Below are positions 63,701-64,000 of a DNA stretch of 64,000 nucleotides, piece after piece. The position numbers were made by a program, and so were the translations under genes. Source of the stretch: Archegozetes longisetosus (Eukaryota; Arthropoda; Arachnida; Sarcoptiformes; Trhypochthoniidae). Numbering within the stretch: the first letter of the stretch is position 1; each line of letters starts with the position of its first letter. The stretch lies in NCBI GenBank assembly GCA_018873245.2, contig JAEMBT020000005.1, forward strand, positions 1,996,001 to 2,060,000, read 5' to 3'. The notes beneath the pieces were generated by a model. That model saw only the letters and a list, made by a program, of their open reading frames with translations. It searched no databases and was not told where the DNA came from.

Positions 63701-64000
63701 AAGATTGCAATTTGTGATTGTTTTAACTGATTTGAATTTGCAAAATGATTGTTGATTTTAGCAAAGTATGCGGAATTATTTGTATGATCTGATACGTCAA
63801 ATCGTAATGCTATGAAAGCCTTCGAGCTGAACGTATCAATTAGTTTAGATAACAATTTGGCAAAATATTTCAAATTTCTCAATTCATTGTGCAATTTGGC
63901 AATTGAGCAAACATTTTTTTATTCCTGACAAACAAAACTAGAACTAGAATCTAAAAATATCTTTATTTCAAGATAAGACAAATCTGATTGAAAATCAATC
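57713..64000. other. Terminal interval with no supported gene
   Basis: 6.3 kb of AT-rich DNA. An unseen 5' exon and promoter of the ADAMTS-like gene may lie here. The only distinct element is the (GA)n run at 62511. Open frames such as 61400-61684, with a G-run and hydrophobic translation, match nothing I know. Confidence 0.5.
62511..62532. repeat. (GA)n microsatellite
   Basis: Eleven GA units. Confidence 0.95.

Noticed and set aside
1..64000. tRNA, rRNA, CRISPR arrays, bacterial operons or viral genes
   Set aside because: Looked for by eye on both strands. No cloverleaf with proper A and B boxes, no rRNA landmark, no repeat-spacer array and no viral gene was recognised; the window is ordinary animal nuclear DNA. 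A tRNAscan-SE/Infernal run would be needed to exclude small RNA genes.

Overview
This is a eukaryotic nuclear window. Genes are split by short GT-AG introns (mostly about 50-300 bp, a few of 1-5 kb), the intergenic DNA is very AT-rich, and the gene set is that of an animal. The NK-2 and Meis homeobox genes, a (TTAGG)-type motif and mariner/Tc1-like transposon debris fit an arthropod. The compact introns and an ADAMTS-like reprolysin without thrombospondin repeats make a mite-like chelicerate my best guess. That taxonomic guess is inference.

Layout. 1-677 (+): last coding exon of a homothorax/Meis gene, cut by the window edge. 4247-4723 (+): intronless CHCHD4/MIA40. 5548-6253 (-): EXOSC5/RRP46, two exons. 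It lies head to head with HEATR5 (6762-13939, +, nine exons, about 2040 aa), with about 0.5 kb between the start codons. 15776-16800 (+): ENOPH1, enolase-phosphatase E1. 16.8-26.4 kb: gene-poor and rich in transposon remains: a 686-bp Tc1-like element, a decayed mariner transposase, a duplicated ~1 kb block with two nested TA-flanked insertions, and a ~490-bp foldback. 26488-29259 (+): scarecrow/Nkx2.1-type NK-2 homeobox gene with an 18-nt microexon. 29.3-41 kb: no convincing gene; it holds a 15-bp tandem repeat and the second, inverted copy of the ~1 kb block. 41008-43097 (-): KCTD3/SHKBP1 family gene with a one-base frame break. 47032-57547 (-): secreted ADAMTS-like metalloprotease, eleven coding exons. 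57.7-64 kb: nothing convincing.

The genes do not form one pathway. They are an ordinary mix of housekeeping genes (mitochondrial disulfide import, RNA exosome, AP-1-linked trafficking, methionine salvage), two developmental regulators and an extracellular protease. I found no clearly new biological system. The best leads are the homeobox microexon, the nested insertions dated by the two copies of the inverted block around scarecrow, the KCTD3 frame break and the reduced ADAMTS architecture. Exon borders were set by eye from splice sites, reading phase and remembered family sequences; no alignment was run.
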